From Calidithermus roseus (GTDB lineage Bacteria > Deinococcota > Deinococci > Deinococcales > Thermaceae): a DNA stretch of 39,026 nt. The first letter of the stretch is position 1, and the number at the start of each line of letters is the position of its first letter. The notes below the pieces were generated by a model. The model ran no database searches, was not told where the DNA came from, and saw nothing but the letters and a program-made list of their open reading frames with translations. Positions 24,891 to 34,506 of the stretch are shown here, piece by piece. The stretch is taken from assembly GCF_003574095.1 (NCBI RefSeq), contig NZ_QWLA01000027.1:1-39026 (forward strand). Direction: 5' to 3'. A program made the position numbers and the translations under genes.

Positions 24891-26243
24891 CTACTCCGGG
24901 AGGACTTTTCCGGGGTTCAAGCGCCCCTCGGGGTCCAGACGGCGCTTGACGTCCCAGAGAATAGCGAGGGTCTGGGCGTCCACCGCCTCGCGCATGAACT
25001 CGCGCTTCATCAGGCCGATGCCGTGCTCGCCCGAGAGCACCCCGCCATAGCGCAGCGCCACCCGCGCGACCTCGTGGGCCAGCTCCCACACCCGCTCCTC
25101 GGAGTCGGTCTTGGGGTCATAGAGGATGTTGGGGTGCAGGTTGCCGTCGCCAATGTGGCCGAACTGCACCAGGGGAAGCCCATACTGCCTGCCCAAAGCC
25201 TCGATCTCGCGCACCACGGCGGGGAGGCTCGAGCGCGGCACCGCGATGTCCTCGTTCATGCGCTTGGAGCGGATGCGCCCGATGGCCGGCGACACCGAGC
25301 GCCGCGCCTGCCAGAGCTGGGCGGCTTCCGCCGGGCTATGCGCCAGCCGCACCACCCCGCCCGCCGCGCGGCAGGCCTGGGCCACCCACTCCAGTTCCTC
25401 CGCCACCACCTCGGCGTCGTCGCCGTCGGTGTCCACGAGCAGCAGCGCCGCCGCGTCCACCGGCAAGCCCAGGTGCAAGTAGTCCTCGACCGCGCGGATG
25501 CAGCCCTGGTCCATGAACTCCAGCTTCGAAGGCACCGCTCCCGCCGCGATGGCCTTGGAAACGGCCTCGGCGGCCTGCCCCACCTCGGCGAAGTGGGCCA
25601 TGAGGGTGCGGGTGTGCTTGGGGAGGGGCTCGAGGCGCAGCGTGGCCTCGGTGATGAGGCCCAACGTACCTTCGCTGCCGATGAGCAAGCCCGGCAGGTC
25701 GTAGGCCTCGCGACCCAGGCGGTGCACCTCGCCAAAAGCATCGACGAACTCGAGCTCGCGTACGTAGTCACCGGTCACGCCGCGCTTGAAGCACATCGGG
25801 CCCCCGGCGTTCTCGGCCAGGTTGCCGCCCAGGGTGCTGGTGCGGAAGGAGGCGGGGTCGGGCGGGTAGTACAAGCCGTGGGGCTTGGCCCGCTCGCTGA
25901 TCCAGGCCGTGACCACCCCCGGCTGGGCGATGGCGATGCGGCGGATGGGGTCGAGCTCGAGGCGGGTCATGCGGGTGAAGGCGACGACGATGCTCTCCCG
26001 CACCGGCACCGCCCCGCCCGATAACCCGCTGGCCGCTCCCCGCGCCACCACGGGCAGACCCGCCGCCTTGGCGAAGCGCACCACCTCCACCACGTCCTGT
26101 GTGGTCTCGGGCAACACGACCGCCGCCGGGGTTTCCCCGACGGCGATGGCGTCGTAGCGGTAAAGCTGGCGCTGGGGCAAGTCGGTGAGCACCTTGTGGC
26201 CCAACCGCCCCTTCAATTGCGCGAGGCCGTTCACGCTGGGCAT
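24891..26243 (-). CDS. FAD-linked oxidase, glycolate oxidase GlcD / D-lactate dehydrogenase type
   Basis: Flavoprotein of 450 residues that oxidises a 2-hydroxy acid. The FAD-binding (PCMH) domain spans about residues 30-210: [41 protein letters not shown], then [13 protein letters not shown] and [19 protein letters not shown]. The C-terminal FAD-linked oxidase domain has [14 protein letters not shown] and [15 protein letters not shown], typical of GlcD and D-lactate dehydrogenases. ATG 26243 has a GGGGGG tract 4 nt upstream. No glcE or glcF partner is adjacent. Glycolate and D-lactate cannot be told apart by eye. Confidence 0.92.
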   Translation of the reverse strand: MPSVNGLAQLKGRLGHKVLTDLPQRQLYRYDAIAVGETPAAVVLPETTQDVVEVVRFAKAAGLPVVARGAASGLSGGAVPVRESIVVAFTRMTRLELDPIRRIAIAQPGVVTAWISERAKPHGLYYPPDPASFRTSTLGGNLAENAGGPMCFKRGVTGDYVRELEFVDAFGEVHRLGREAYDLPGLLIGSEGTLGLITEATLRLEPLPKHTRTLMAHFAEVGQAAEAVSKAIAAGAVPSKLEFMDQGCIRAVEDYLHLGLPVDAAALLLVDTDGDDAEVVAEELEWVAQACRAAGGVVRLAHSPAEAAQLWQARRSVSPAIGRIRSKRMNEDIAVPRSSLPAVVREIEALGRQYGLPLVQFGHIGDGNLHPNILYDPKTDSEERVWELAHEVARVALRYGGVLSGEHGIGLMKREFMREAVDAQTLAILWDVKRRLDPEGRLNPGKVLPE

Positions 26244-26274
26244 TTTACCCCCCTTGAACGGCCTCTGGGCGCAT

Positions 26275-26742
26275 TCAGTTACACGTGGTCTCTTTGTAGC
26301 CGGTCTTCGTGAAGGTGTCGGAAGACCCATCCGGTGAATAGGCCACGACCTGCAACACCACCGGGGCTTCGACCACGATGTTGGGGCGGGCCGCGACGGC
26401 AGGCGGGGCCGCGGGGACTTTGTATCTGGTAATGACCTGGCTGGTCGCCGAGGGCTGCACCTCCCGGCTCGAGGCCGTGAACTCCTGGTAATCGCGCAGG
26501 GTTCCGTCGTTGGCGTAGGTCCAGCGGAAGCTCCAGCGGCTTACCTGCCCGGTGTGCCTGAAGTCGATGGTGATCCAGGTATCCCGGTCCACGCACAAGA
26601 CCCTGGTGGGGTCAGAGGAAAACAGGGGCGAGTCCGACTGGGTCACCGCCGCCTGGGTGATATCGACGGGGCCGGTGTCGATGATGATCGTGCAGGCGGG
26701 GAGCAGAACCAGTAGCAACAGCGATAAACCTGAGCGCTTCAT
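26275..26742 (-). CDS. Predicted lipoprotein of unknown function
   Basis: Protein of 155 residues with a lipoprotein signal: [17 protein letters not shown], with the lipobox LPAC and lipidated Cys near residue 17. The mature part is Thr- and Ser-rich, with likely beta structure ([20 protein letters not shown]), one more Cys in the middle (RVLCVDRD) and one at the end (KETTCN), which may form a disulfide. I recognise no family. ATG 26742 lies 7 nt after a TACGAT box (26750-26755), so the mRNA is probably leaderless. It is divergent from the EVE-domain gene. Confidence 0.7.
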   Translation of the reverse strand: MKRSGLSLLLLVLLPACTIIIDTGPVDITQAAVTQSDSPLFSSDPTRVLCVDRDTWITIDFRHTGQVSRWSFRWTYANDGTLRDYQEFTASSREVQPSATSQVITRYKVPAAPPAVAARPNIVVEAPVVLQVVAYSPDGSSDTFTKTGYKETTCN

Positions 26743-26749
26743 ATGGAGA

Positions 26750-26755
26750 ATCGTA
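26750..26755 (-). promoter_or_regulatory. -10 box (TACGAT) of the lipoprotein gene
   Basis: TACGAT ends 7 nt before ATG 26742 on the minus strand, with no Shine-Dalgarno. Confidence 0.45.
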
Positions 26756-26846
26756 CATCGGGTCACGTTATGCAAATGAGTCCAGGCTGAGATTCGCTAA
26801 GAAGGACATGGGCAAAGCGGGCCAATGCCTTAAGCTTAGGCCCGTC

Positions 26847-27317
26847 ATGGCCTTCTGGTTGCTCAAATCCGAACCTCACGCCTTCAGCATCGACGACCTC
26901 GAGCGCAAGCAAAGCACCCTCTGGGACGGGGTGCGCAACTACCAGGCCCGCAACTTCCTGCGAGCCATGCAGCCGGGCGACCTGGCCTTCTTCTACCACT
27001 CCAGCACCGAGCCCCCGGGCGTCGTGGGCTTGTGCAAGGTCGTGCGGACCGACGTGGTGGACCCCACCCAGTTCGACCCTGCAAGCCCGTACTACGACCC
27101 CGCCGCCAGGCCGGAAAACCCCCGCTGGTGGACGGTGGAGGTCGAGTTCGTCCGGCGCTTCGCGCGCATGGTGAGCCTCGAGGCCCTGCGCCAGACCTTC
27201 ACCCCCGACGAGCTGTGGGTGGTCCGGCGCGGCAACCGCCTCTCGGTGATGCCGGTGAGCGAGGAGGCAGCACGGCGCCTCCTCGAGCTAGCCGGAGAAG
27301 CCGTCGGCTCCCCTTAG
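26847..27317 (+). CDS. EVE-domain protein
   Basis: Single EVE domain (PUA-like fold), 156 residues. Signature segments are FWLLKSEPHAFSIDDL at the start, LWDGVRNYQARNFLRAMQPGDLAFFYHSS, and GVVGLCKVV, followed by the PRWWTVEVEF strand. EVE proteins bind modified bases such as methylated cytosine or adenine and are found in restriction and RNA contexts; the ligand here is unknown. I start at ATG 26847, where the domain begins. The frame is open to 26808 without homology. The 3' end converges on hutH with a family B repeat in the gap. Confidence 0.88.
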   Translation: MAFWLLKSEPHAFSIDDLERKQSTLWDGVRNYQARNFLRAMQPGDLAFFYHSSTEPPGVVGLCKVVRTDVVDPTQFDPASPYYDPAARPENPRWWTVEVEFVRRFARMVSLEALRQTFTPDELWVVRRGNRLSVMPVSEEAARRLLELAGEAVGSP

Positions 27318-27350
27318 AGGCCAGTGACTCGTGGTTCGTCGAGGGCCGAG

Positions 27351-27390
27351 GCGTCTTGCGTTTTGCGTTTTGCGTACAACGTACGACCCC
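27351..27390. repeat. Dispersed repeat family B copy
   Basis: GCGTTTTGCGTTTTGCGTAC followed by AACGTACGACC, between the EVE gene and hutH. The preceding TCGAGGGCCGAGGCG is also shared with the copy at 38384. Confidence 0.55.
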
Positions 27391-27391
27391 C

Positions 27392-28912
27392 TCAAACCAT
27401 CTCCCCCACCGCCTCTTCCGCCACCCGCACCAGCGTCCCCGAGCGGATCAGTTCCCGCAGGCGCGAGAGCTCGGGCTTGAGGTAGCGGTCGCGGTCGAGG
27501 TGCGGGATCTCCCCACGGATGCGCCGGTAGATGGCCTCCACGCCCTTGCCTGGCCGTAGCGGCGCGTGGAAGTCGAGGGCCTGGGCGGCGGAGGCGAGCT
27601 CGATGGCCAGCACCCACAGCACGTTCTCGTAGATGGCGCGGGCCTTGCGGGCGGCGTGGGTGCCCATGGAGACGTGGTCCTCCTGGTTGGCGCTGGTGGG
27701 GATGGAGTCTACGGAGGCCGGGTGGGCGAGCACCTTGTTCTCGCTCACCAGGGCGGCGGCGGTGTACTGGCTGATCATCAGGCCCGAGTTGAGGCCGCTG
27801 CCCTCGGCCAGGAAAGCGGGGAGGCCCGAGAGCGAGGGGTTGAGCATCTGCTCGATGCGGCGCTCGGAGATGTTGGCCAGCTCGGCCAGAGCGATGCCCG
27901 CGTAGTCGGCGGCCAGGGCCAGGGGCTGGCCGTGGAAGTTGCCCGCCGAGAGGGTGCGGGCCTCGTCGGGGAGCACCAGGGGGTTGTCGGTGACGCTCAT
28001 CATCTCGCGCAGCACCACCTCCCGCACGTGCGCCAAGGCATCCCGGCTGGCCCCGTGCACCTGGGGGACCGCCCGCAGGCTGTAGGCGTCCTGCACCTTG
28101 TCGCAGTCGATGTGCGAGCGCATGATCTCGGAGTCGTGCAGGAGCTTGCGCACGTTGGCGCTGGTGGCGGCCATGCCGGGGTGGGGACGCAGGCGGCTCA
28201 CCGCCTCGTCGAAGGGGCGGTGGCTGGCTTTGAGGGCCTCGACGCTCATGGCGGCGGCCAGGTCGGCGCTCTTGAGCAGGGTCTGGCTGTCCAGCAGCAG
28301 CAGCGCCAGCAGCGAGGCCATGGCCTGGGTGCCGTTGATGAGGGCTAAGCCCTCCTTGGCCTCGAGTTCCAGCGGCTCCAAGCCCACCTCGCGCAGCACC
28401 TCGCCCGCCGGACGCACCTGCCCCCGGTACTCCACCTCGCCCTCCCCGATCAGCGGCAGGCACATGTGGGCCAGCGGGGCCAGGTCCCCCGAGGCTCCCA
28501 CCGAGCCCTGGGAGGGCACCACCGGCGTGATGCCCCGGTTGAGGAACTCCGTCAGGTAGTCGAGCACCACCGGGCGAACCCCGGAGTAGCCCATCGCCAG
28601 GCTCTGTACCCGCAGCAGGAGCATCCCCCGCACTACCTCGGGCGCGAAGGGCTCCCCCACCCCGATGGCGTGGGATAAGAGCAAGTTACGCTGCAAGAGC
28701 TTGAGGTCCTGCGGCGCGATGCGCACCGTCGCCAGCTTGCCGAAGCCGGTGTTGAGGCCGTAGACCGGCTCACCCTTCTCCACCAACCCGTCCACGAAGG
28801 CCCGGCAGCGGGCCACCCGCTCCCGCGCCGATTCCGCGAGCCTGATGGGCTCGTTTCCGCGTACCACACGCTCAAAGACCTCGAGGCTCACGCCCGCATC
28901 CAGTTCGACCAT
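27392..28912 (-). CDS. hutH: Histidine ammonia-lyase
   Basis: First step of histidine degradation: removes ammonia to give trans-urocanate. The protein has 506 residues. The MIO cofactor forms from Ala140-Ser141-Gly142 in [17 protein letters not shown]. Other conserved parts are the N-terminal [32 protein letters not shown] and the C-terminal region ending EAVGEMV. The ATG at 28912 has GAGGT upstream, and TAAGAT (28928-28933) is a likely -10 box. The gene is divergent from hutC, with the HutC palindrome between them. Confidence 0.98.
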   Translation of the reverse strand: MVELDAGVSLEVFERVVRGNEPIRLAESARERVARCRAFVDGLVEKGEPVYGLNTGFGKLATVRIAPQDLKLLQRNLLLSHAIGVGEPFAPEVVRGMLLLRVQSLAMGYSGVRPVVLDYLTEFLNRGITPVVPSQGSVGASGDLAPLAHMCLPLIGEGEVEYRGQVRPAGEVLREVGLEPLELEAKEGLALINGTQAMASLLALLLLDSQTLLKSADLAAAMSVEALKASHRPFDEAVSRLRPHPGMAATSANVRKLLHDSEIMRSHIDCDKVQDAYSLRAVPQVHGASRDALAHVREVVLREMMSVTDNPLVLPDEARTLSAGNFHGQPLALAADYAGIALAELANISERRIEQMLNPSLSGLPAFLAEGSGLNSGLMISQYTAAALVSENKVLAHPASVDSIPTSANQEDHVSMGTHAARKARAIYENVLWVLAIELASAAQALDFHAPLRPGKGVEAIYRRIRGEIPHLDRDRYLKPELSRLRELIRSGTLVRVAEEAVGEMV

Positions 28913-28932
28913 GCTTGACCTCGCTTCATCTT

Positions 28933-28950
28933 AGGTTGTATATACAACCT
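28933..28950. promoter_or_regulatory. HutC-type operator palindrome
   Basis: AGGTTGTATATACAACCT is a perfect 18-bp palindrome in the 50-bp hutH-hutC gap. GntR/HutC regulators bind sites of the form TGTATATACA. It abuts the hutH -10 box (TAAGAT) and would occlude transcription in both directions, so HutC likely represses hutH and its own operon. Confidence 0.82.
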
Positions 28951-28962
28951 TGAGGTTGCGTT

Positions 28963-29658
28963 GTGAAGTACCTTCAGGTCAAGGAAGCGGTATTGCGCGA
29001 ACTCGCCAAGCCCCAGCCCGGTTTTCCCCTCTCGGAGAACCAGCTCTCCCAGCGCTTCGGGGTCAGCCGCATGACCGCGCGGCGGGCTTTGCAGGAGCTC
29101 GAGCGCGAGGGCTACCTCTCGAGGCAGCAGGGCAAGGGCAGCTTCCCCGCCGTGCGCCGCTTCAGCCAGGGTTTCCTGCGGGTGCGGCCCTTCTACGAGT
29201 TCGCCACCGCCCAGGGGGCCGTGCCTCGAACCCAGGTGCTCGTGGCCGAGCCCCGGCCCGCCCCCGCCGAGGTAGCCGAGAAGCTGGGCACGCCCGAAAC
29301 GCTCTGTGTGCAGCGCCTGCGCTTTTTAGACGAGGAGCCGGTGATCCTCGAGACCCGCTACCTCGACGCCGCGCGCTGCGGCGCGGTGCTGGCGCACGAC
29401 CTCACCGCCGAGTCGCTCCACGACATCCTGGTGCACGCGCTGGGCCTGCCCCTGACCAAGGTCTGGCAGCGCCTGGAGGCCGTGGCACTCGATCCCGAGG
29501 TCGCCGCCCTGCTCGCACAGCCCGCCGGGGCGCCGGGGCTGCGGCTGGAGCGCGTGACCTACACCCTACAGACCCCCGTCACCTGGGTCGAGTACCTGAT
29601 GCGCGGGGACCGGTACTTTCTCGAGGACACCTTCACGCCCCAAGGAGAACGCCCATGA
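28963..29658 (+). CDS. hutC: GntR/HutC-family transcriptional repressor of the hut genes
   Basis: Regulator of 231 residues. The N-terminal winged helix has [39 protein letters not shown] (about 21-60), typical of GntR proteins. The C-terminal UTRA domain (about 85-225) binds the effector, in HutC usually urocanate. The GTG start at 28963 has TGAGG 7 nt upstream. Its last 4 nt overlap hutU (ATGA), so the repressor and urocanase are coupled. The palindrome at 28933-28950 is the expected operator. Confidence 0.92.
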   Translation: MKYLQVKEAVLRELAKPQPGFPLSENQLSQRFGVSRMTARRALQELEREGYLSRQQGKGSFPAVRRFSQGFLRVRPFYEFATAQGAVPRTQVLVAEPRPAPAEVAEKLGTPETLCVQRLRFLDEEPVILETRYLDAARCGAVLAHDLTAESLHDILVHALGLPLTKVWQRLEAVALDPEVAALLAQPAGAPGLRLERVTYTLQTPVTWVEYLMRGDRYFLEDTFTPQGERP

Positions 29659-31301
29659 CCTACAAAGCCCCCCGAGGCCCTATCCGAAGCGCCAAAGGCT
29701 GGATCCAGGAAGCCGCCAAGCGCATGCTCCTCAACAACCTCGACCCCGAGGTGGCCGAGAAGCCCGAAGAGCTCATCGTCTACGGCGGGCGCGGCAAGGC
29801 CGCGCGGAGCCCTGAGGACTTGCAGCGCATTCTGGCGGTGCTCGAGCGGCTCGAGAACGACGAGACCCTGCTGGTGCAGTCGGGCCGGGCGGTGGGGGTG
29901 TTCAAGACCCAGCCCCTGGCCCCGCGGGTCATCCTGGCCAACTCCAACCTGGTGCCCAAGTGGGCCACCTGGGAGGAATTCGACCGGCTCGACCGCCTGG
30001 GCCTGATGATGTACGGCCAGATGACGGCGGGAAGCTGGATCTACATCGGCACCCAGGGCATCCTCCAGGGCACCTACGAGACCTTCGCCGCCGCGGCCCG
30101 CAAGCACTTCGGCGGCTCCTTGAAGGGCACCATCACCATCACCGGCGGGCTGGGCGGCATGGGCGGGGCGCAGCCCCTGGCCGTGACCCTCAATGGCGGC
30201 GTGGCAATCTGCGTGGAGATTGACCCCGAACGCATCCAGCGCCGCCTGGACACCGCCTACCTCGACGTGCGGGCCGACTCGCTCGACGAGGCCCTGCGGT
30301 TGGCGGAAGAGGCCAAGCGCAAGGGCGAGCCCCTTTCCATCGGGCTCTTAGGCAACACCGCCGAGGTGCTGCCCGAAATGGTGCGCCGGGGCTTCACCCC
30401 CGAGCTCGTGACCGACCAGACCAGCGCCCACGACCCCCTCTACGGTTACATCCCCCTCCTGCGTGCCGACGAGGACCCCGACACCCTGCGCAAGACCGAC
30501 CCCGAGGGCTACCGAGGCCGGGTGCTCGAATCGATGGTCCGGCACTGCGCCGCCATCGTGGAGATGCACAAGCGGGGTGCGGTGGCCTTCGACTACGGCA
30601 ACAACCTGCGGGCCTTCGCCAGGGAGGGGGGTTTCGAGGAAGCCTTCAGTTACCCCGGCTTCGTGCCCGCCTTCATCCGCGACCAGTTCTGCGAGGGGCG
30701 GGGGCCTTTTCGCTGGGTGGCGCTCTCCGGCAGACCTGAGGACATCTACAAGACCGACCGGGCCGTGCTCGAGCTCTTCCCCGAGGACGAGCACTTGCGC
30801 CGCTGGCTTACCGAGGGCGTGAAGAAGTTCAAGTTCCAGGGCCTCCCGGCGCGCATCTGCTGGCTGGGTTACAAGGAGCGCGACAAGGCCGGGCTCTTGT
30901 TCAACGAGATGGTACGCAAGGGCAAACTCGAGGCCCCCATCGTCATCGGGCGCGACCACCTCGACGCGGGCTCGGTGGCTTCCCCCTACCGCGAGACCGA
31001 GGCCATGCTGGATACCTCCGACGCCGTGGCCGACTGGCCCCTCTTGAACTTCGCCTTGAACGCGGTCTCGGGCGCGGCCTGGGTCAGCTTCCACCACGGC
31101 GGCGGGGTGGGCATGGGCTACAGCCTCCACGCCGGGCAGGTCACGGTGGCGGATGGCTCGGAGGAAGCTGCCTACAGGCTCGAGCGCGTCCTCACCAACG
31201 ACCCCGGCACCGGCGTCATGCGCCACGCCCACGCGGGCTACGACTCGGCGAAGGAAGTAGCGAGGGAACGCGGCCTCGACCTGGCGGGGTGGGAGAAGTA
31301 G
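29655..31301 (+). CDS. hutU: Urocanate hydratase (urocanase)
   Basis: Second step of histidine degradation: hydrates urocanate to 4-imidazolone-5-propionate, using bound NAD+. The protein has 548 residues, the usual length. Conserved stretches are [63 protein letters not shown], and near the end [13 protein letters not shown]. The ATG at 29655 is chosen by the AAGGAG 8 nt upstream and by homology; it overlaps hutC by 4 nt. The frame continues upstream through hutC, but that part is not coding. Confidence 0.98.
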   Translation: MTYKAPRGPIRSAKGWIQEAAKRMLLNNLDPEVAEKPEELIVYGGRGKAARSPEDLQRILAVLERLENDETLLVQSGRAVGVFKTQPLAPRVILANSNLVPKWATWEEFDRLDRLGLMMYGQMTAGSWIYIGTQGILQGTYETFAAAARKHFGGSLKGTITITGGLGGMGGAQPLAVTLNGGVAICVEIDPERIQRRLDTAYLDVRADSLDEALRLAEEAKRKGEPLSIGLLGNTAEVLPEMVRRGFTPELVTDQTSAHDPLYGYIPLLRADEDPDTLRKTDPEGYRGRVLESMVRHCAAIVEMHKRGAVAFDYGNNLRAFAREGGFEEAFSYPGFVPAFIRDQFCEGRGPFRWVALSGRPEDIYKTDRAVLELFPEDEHLRRWLTEGVKKFKFQGLPARICWLGYKERDKAGLLFNEMVRKGKLEAPIVIGRDHLDAGSVASPYRETEAMLDTSDAVADWPLLNFALNAVSGAAWVSFHHGGGVGMGYSLHAGQVTVADGSEEAAYRLERVLTNDPGTGVMRHAHAGYDSAKEVARERGLDLAGWEK

Positions 31302-31314
31302 GCTTCCTTCAGAA

Positions 31315-31341
31315 GCCGTCGATAGTCGATGGTCGATAGCC
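31315..31341. repeat. Dispersed repeat family A copy, three units
   Basis: GTCGATAGTCGATGGTCGAT and AGCC in the gap between hutU and hutI. Confidence 0.55.
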
Positions 31342-31397
31342 ACGACAACGGGCCCGATAGTCCGAGGAGACTCGCGGGCACTCTCGCGAGGGGTCGA

Positions 31398-32627
31398 ATG
31401 AAACAGGTATTTACGGGCATCGCTGAGCTTTACACGCCGAGGGAAAGGCTCGAGCGCGCCGCCCTCGCGGTGCAGGACGGGCGCTTTGTCTGGGTCGGGG
31501 CCGAGGCCGACCTGCCGGAGGAGTACCGCGGCTGGCCCCAGATCGACCTGGGCGGGCGCAGTGAAGGGCCATCGGCCCCCGGCGGACGCCGGTACTTAGG
31601 CGTGGTGCCGGGCCTCGTGGACGCGCATACCCACCTGGTCTACGGCGGGAACCGGCTGGGCGAGTACCTGCAACGCGCCCGAGGCGAAAGCTACGAGGCC
31701 ATCCTGGCCGCCGGGGGCGGGATCTACTCGACGGTGCGGGCCACGGCTGCGGCCTCCGAGGAGGAGCTTTACGAGCTGGCTGCCGCCCGCGCCGCCCTCT
31801 TCCTGGCCCAGGGCGTGACCAGCCTCGAGGTCAAGAGCGGCTACGGCCTCCTTCCCGAGGCCGAACTCAAGATGCTGCGGGTGATCCGGCGGCTAAAGGA
31901 AACCCTGCCCCAGCGCATCTTCCCCACCCTGCTGGCCCACGTGGTTCCCAAAGGCTGGGAGCGGGAAAAGTACGTGGAGATGTTTTGTCGGGAACTCATC
32001 CCCGAGGTAGCCCGCCGCGGGCTGGCCGAGGCGGTGGACGTGTTCTGCGACCAGGGGGCCTTCACCCTGGAGGAGACCCGGCAAATCCTGGGGGCCGCCC
32101 TGTCCCACGGCCTGAAGGTCAAGGTCCATGCCGAGCAGATCGCCCACACCGGGGCCACCCGGCTCGCGGCGGAACTGGGGGCACTGTCGGCGGACCACCT
32201 CGAGCAGTCTACCCAGAGCGACTGGCAGGCCCTGGCAAAAAGCGGCACGGTGGGTACGGTGCTCCCCGGTGCGGCGGTCATCCTGCGCAAGCCCTTCCCC
32301 GACGCGCGGGCCATGTGGGACGCGGGCGTGAGGGTGGCCATCGCCACCGACCACAACCCCGGCTCCAGCCCGCTCTACAGCCCCTGGCTGGCGATGCAGC
32401 TCACCATGAGCCTGGGCCGCCTCAGCGCCGAGGAAGTCCTGATCGCCCACACCGAAAATGCGGCGCTGGCCCTAGGGAGGAAGGATTTGGGGAAGATTGA
32501 GGTGGGGGCTCGAGCGGATTTCGTGGTGGTGGATTCAAGCAGTGCGCTCATGCCGCTCTATCAATGGGGCCATACGCCGATTCACGCGGTCTACGTCGGC
32601 GGCAGACAGGTTTTTCCCTCTGGCTAA
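31398..32627 (+). CDS. hutI: Imidazolonepropionase
   Basis: Third step of histidine degradation: opens the imidazolone ring to give N-formimino-L-glutamate. Amidohydrolase-fold protein of 409 residues. Metal and substrate motifs are PGLVDAHTHLVYGGNR, SGYGL, KVHAEQIAHTG, ALSADHLEQ, and ATDHNPGSSP. ATG 31398 has GAGGGG upstream. It follows hutU after a 96-nt gap that contains a family A repeat, so it may or may not be on the same mRNA. An apparent insertion (SEGPSAPGGRRYLGVV) lies before the first metal motif. Confidence 0.97.
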   Translation: MKQVFTGIAELYTPRERLERAALAVQDGRFVWVGAEADLPEEYRGWPQIDLGGRSEGPSAPGGRRYLGVVPGLVDAHTHLVYGGNRLGEYLQRARGESYEAILAAGGGIYSTVRATAAASEEELYELAAARAALFLAQGVTSLEVKSGYGLLPEAELKMLRVIRRLKETLPQRIFPTLLAHVVPKGWEREKYVEMFCRELIPEVARRGLAEAVDVFCDQGAFTLEETRQILGAALSHGLKVKVHAEQIAHTGATRLAAELGALSADHLEQSTQSDWQALAKSGTVGTVLPGAAVILRKPFPDARAMWDAGVRVAIATDHNPGSSPLYSPWLAMQLTMSLGRLSAEEVLIAHTENAALALGRKDLGKIEVGARADFVVVDSSSALMPLYQWGHTPIHAVYVGGRQVFPSG

Positions 32628-32645
32628 GCGCCTTGGTTCCTCTGG

Positions 32646-32651
32646 TACACT
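32646..32651 (+). promoter_or_regulatory. -10 box (TACACT) of the alpha/beta hydrolase gene
   Basis: TACACT ends 10 nt before GTG 32662, in the 34-nt gap after hutI. Confidence 0.4.
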
Positions 32652-32661
32652 CACCTAGGCT

Positions 32662-33447
32662 GTGAGCACAATACAGGTTCGAGATGCTTTTGTGGAGGTG
32701 CCGGGCGGCCAGGTCTTCGTGCGGCAGTGGGCTACGGGCCAACCCCCAAAGGCCCCCCTCGTACTGCTGCACGACTCCCTGGGGTCGGTGGAGCTCTGGC
32801 GCGAGTTTCCGGCGGCCCTGGCCCAGGCCACCGGACGCACCGTCTGGGCCTACGACCGCCTGGGTTTTGGACGATCCTCGCCCCGAACCGAACCACCTTC
32901 GTTGGGGTTTATCCTCGAGGAAGCCCAAACCTACTTCCCCGCCGTTGCCGCGAAGCTCGAGCTAGACCAGTACATCCTCTTTGGGCACAGCGTGGGGGGC
33001 GCCATGGCCTTGTGCATCGCCGCCCATCAGCCCGGTCGCTGCCAAGCGGTGATTACCGAGGCAGCCCAGGCCTTTGTGGAAGAGCGCACGCTCGAGGGCA
33101 TCCGGGCCGCCCAGCAGGGTTTCCAAGACCCCGCCCAGTTCGCCCGCCTCACCCGCTGGCACGGCGAAAAAGCCCGCTGGGTGCTGGAAGCCTGGACCGG
33201 AGTCTGGCTCTCGCCGGCGTTCCGGGGTTGGTCGCTGGAACCCCGTTTGAAGGGGGTTCACTGCCCCGTGCTGGCCCTGCATGGCGACCGCGACGAGTAT
33301 GGATCCACGGCTTTCCCGAAGCGCATTGTAGATGGAGTGCAAGGCCCCGCGCGCATGAAGGTGTTGCATGACTGTGGTCACGTACCCCACCGGGAAAAGG
33401 AGCCCCTGGTGCTGGGGCTGGTGGAGGATTTCCTGCGAAACATATAG
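32662..33447 (+). CDS. Alpha/beta hydrolase
   Basis: Predicted cytosolic hydrolase of 261 residues. The oxyanion region is LVLLHDSLGSVELW, the nucleophile elbow is FGHSVGGAMAL (Ser about 111), the acid is probably in LALHGDRDEYGS and the His in HDCGHVPHREK. It resembles the 2-hydroxymuconate hydrolase and epoxide-hydrolase-like branch, but no substrate can be assigned. GTG 32662 follows a TACACT hexamer by 10 nt. This is the last chromosomal gene before the integron; GC content and codon use resemble the hut genes. Confidence 0.86.
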   Translation: MSTIQVRDAFVEVPGGQVFVRQWATGQPPKAPLVLLHDSLGSVELWREFPAALAQATGRTVWAYDRLGFGRSSPRTEPPSLGFILEEAQTYFPAVAAKLELDQYILFGHSVGGAMALCIAAHQPGRCQAVITEAAQAFVEERTLEGIRAAQQGFQDPAQFARLTRWHGEKARWVLEAWTGVWLSPAFRGWSLEPRLKGVHCPVLALHGDRDEYGSTAFPKRIVDGVQGPARMKVLHDCGHVPHREKEPLVLGLVEDFLRNI

Positions 33448-33460
33448 CGCTACTCACAGA

Positions 33461-33490
33461 CGTTGCCACTCGTCCAGGCGGCAACGGTTT
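33461..33490 (+). terminator. Intrinsic-like terminator after the alpha/beta hydrolase
   Basis: CGTTGCC (33461-33467) pairs with GGCAACG (33480-33486), followed by GTTTTG. It ends the chromosomal gene just before the outer boundary of the cassette array. Confidence 0.5.
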
Positions 33491-33493
33491 TGT

Positions 33494-33587
33494 GTACAAC
33501 GGCCGGCGTAAGCTGCGGCTGCGCCACACGTACCTGCTAGCGCGCGGGCCCCACTGGCGCAGTCGTCAGCTTGACGCAAGGTTAGGC
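33494..33587 (-). repeat. attC recombination site of cassette 2
   Basis: On the minus strand it starts with core GCCTAAC (33581-33587), the reverse complement of this cassette's 5' boundary GTTAGGC. Inner arms GCGT-AAGCTG-CG-CTGCGCCA and the partner TGGCGCAGCCGCAGCTTACGC pair with two extrahelical bases (C and A) and one mismatch. The outer core is GTTGTAC (33494-33500), one base away from the GTTRRRY consensus. Length 94 nt. The TAA stop of the cassette gene lies within the first core. Confidence 0.8.
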
Positions 33588-34394
33588 GGCAAATGCTCGC
33601 AAAAAAGAGAACATGGCTCTATTGAAATGTTCTGGCGCTTCCATGTTGCTCATGTGACCGACGCCCGGGATGATCTCTCTTCTTGCTCCTTTGATGCCGC
33701 GATGAAGAATGTCTGCAATCCTGTGGAAGTCGGGAAGATCTCGTTCGCCAACCAATACGAGTGTGGGTACGTTGAGTTCGCCGAGTCTCCCTTCATCGGG
33801 ATTCGGGGTTGGCCGATGCGAATCTTGATGGTTCCAATGCCAGCCCGAATAGTCGCCGACCATCTGGGCTAGTCGTGCCCGCACATGGGGGTGTTCGCGC
33901 GCAGGCGCAAAGAGCGGATGAGCAAGCCAGAGCGCGTTTGCCGCCTTGGAACTTCGCTCGACAGCCACTCTTTGCATCGATTGCCACAACGCCTGCCACT
34001 CAGGTGACCATTGGAAGCCATTCAACGCCGAATCAACCAACACCAGTTTACGAACACGTGGCGCAAAATTAAGCGTAAAGTTCAACGCTATCCTTCCTCC
34101 CATTGATAGCCCAATGATGGTGGCGGCTTCGATGTTTAAAAACTCCAAAAGGGCGTTGAGATCGTCGGCATGTGTGTATGTAGCGCCATTTGGGAGGGAG
34201 GAGTTGCCAAACCCTCTGGCATCGTATCGAAGCACCCGATGGTCTTCTGCCAAGACGCCAAATTGGTCATCCCACATGCGCAAGTCGAGACCGAAACCAT
34301 GAATGAGCACTATGGGTGTGCCCAAACCGGCAATCTCATAGTAAAGCCTTGCGCCATTGATGTCGCAAAACGCGCCTTGTCCTTCTTTGTACAT
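33582..34394 (-). CDS. Cassette gene 2: alpha/beta hydrolase
   Basis: Hydrolase of 270 residues carried on an integron cassette. Fold motifs: PIVLIHGFGLDLRMW (oxyanion HG), RVLRYDARGFGNS, IIGLSMGGRIAL (nucleophile Ser), LVLVGERDLPDF (acid) and VGHMSNMEAPEHF (His). GC content is clearly lower than in flanking genes and codon use differs (many AAT, GAA and ATT codons). ATG 34394 has AAGAAGG upstream. The stop TAA is part of the attC core, so gene and site form one cassette (34438-33500). The substrate is unknown; the family includes esterases, haloperoxidases and lactonases. Confidence 0.86.
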   Translation of the reverse strand: MYKEGQGAFCDINGARLYYEIAGLGTPIVLIHGFGLDLRMWDDQFGVLAEDHRVLRYDARGFGNSSLPNGATYTHADDLNALLEFLNIEAATIIGLSMGGRIALNFTLNFAPRVRKLVLVDSALNGFQWSPEWQALWQSMQRVAVERSSKAANALWLAHPLFAPAREHPHVRARLAQMVGDYSGWHWNHQDSHRPTPNPDEGRLGELNVPTLVLVGERDLPDFHRIADILHRGIKGARREIIPGVGHMSNMEAPEHFNRAMFSFLRAFAA

Positions 34395-34432
34395 GGTGTC
34401 CTTCTTCTACGAGCCGCGTTGGTGTTCACGCG

Positions 34433-34498
34433 GCCTAACGCCAGGCATCAGCCGCACGCGTAGCGAGCGGAGCGTGTCGGCTGCATGCTGTGTTGGGC
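34433..34498 (-). repeat. attC recombination site of cassette 1
   Basis: On the minus strand it runs from GCCCAAC (34492-34498) to GTTAGGC (34433-34439), 66 nt. Inner arms GCATGCAGCCGACACGC and GCGTGCGGCTGATGC pair with two extrahelical bases (G and A), the hallmark of single-strand attC recognition by IntI. The first core is the reverse complement of the cassette's own 5' boundary (TTGGGC at 35044-35049), as the cassette model requires. Confidence 0.88.
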
Positions 34499-34506
34499 CA
34501 CTGTGC

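Noticed and set aside
28950-29654. Upstream extension of urocanase (234 extra codons)
   Set aside because: It overlaps hutC in another frame; the ATG at 29655 has a good ribosome-binding site and matches the family start.
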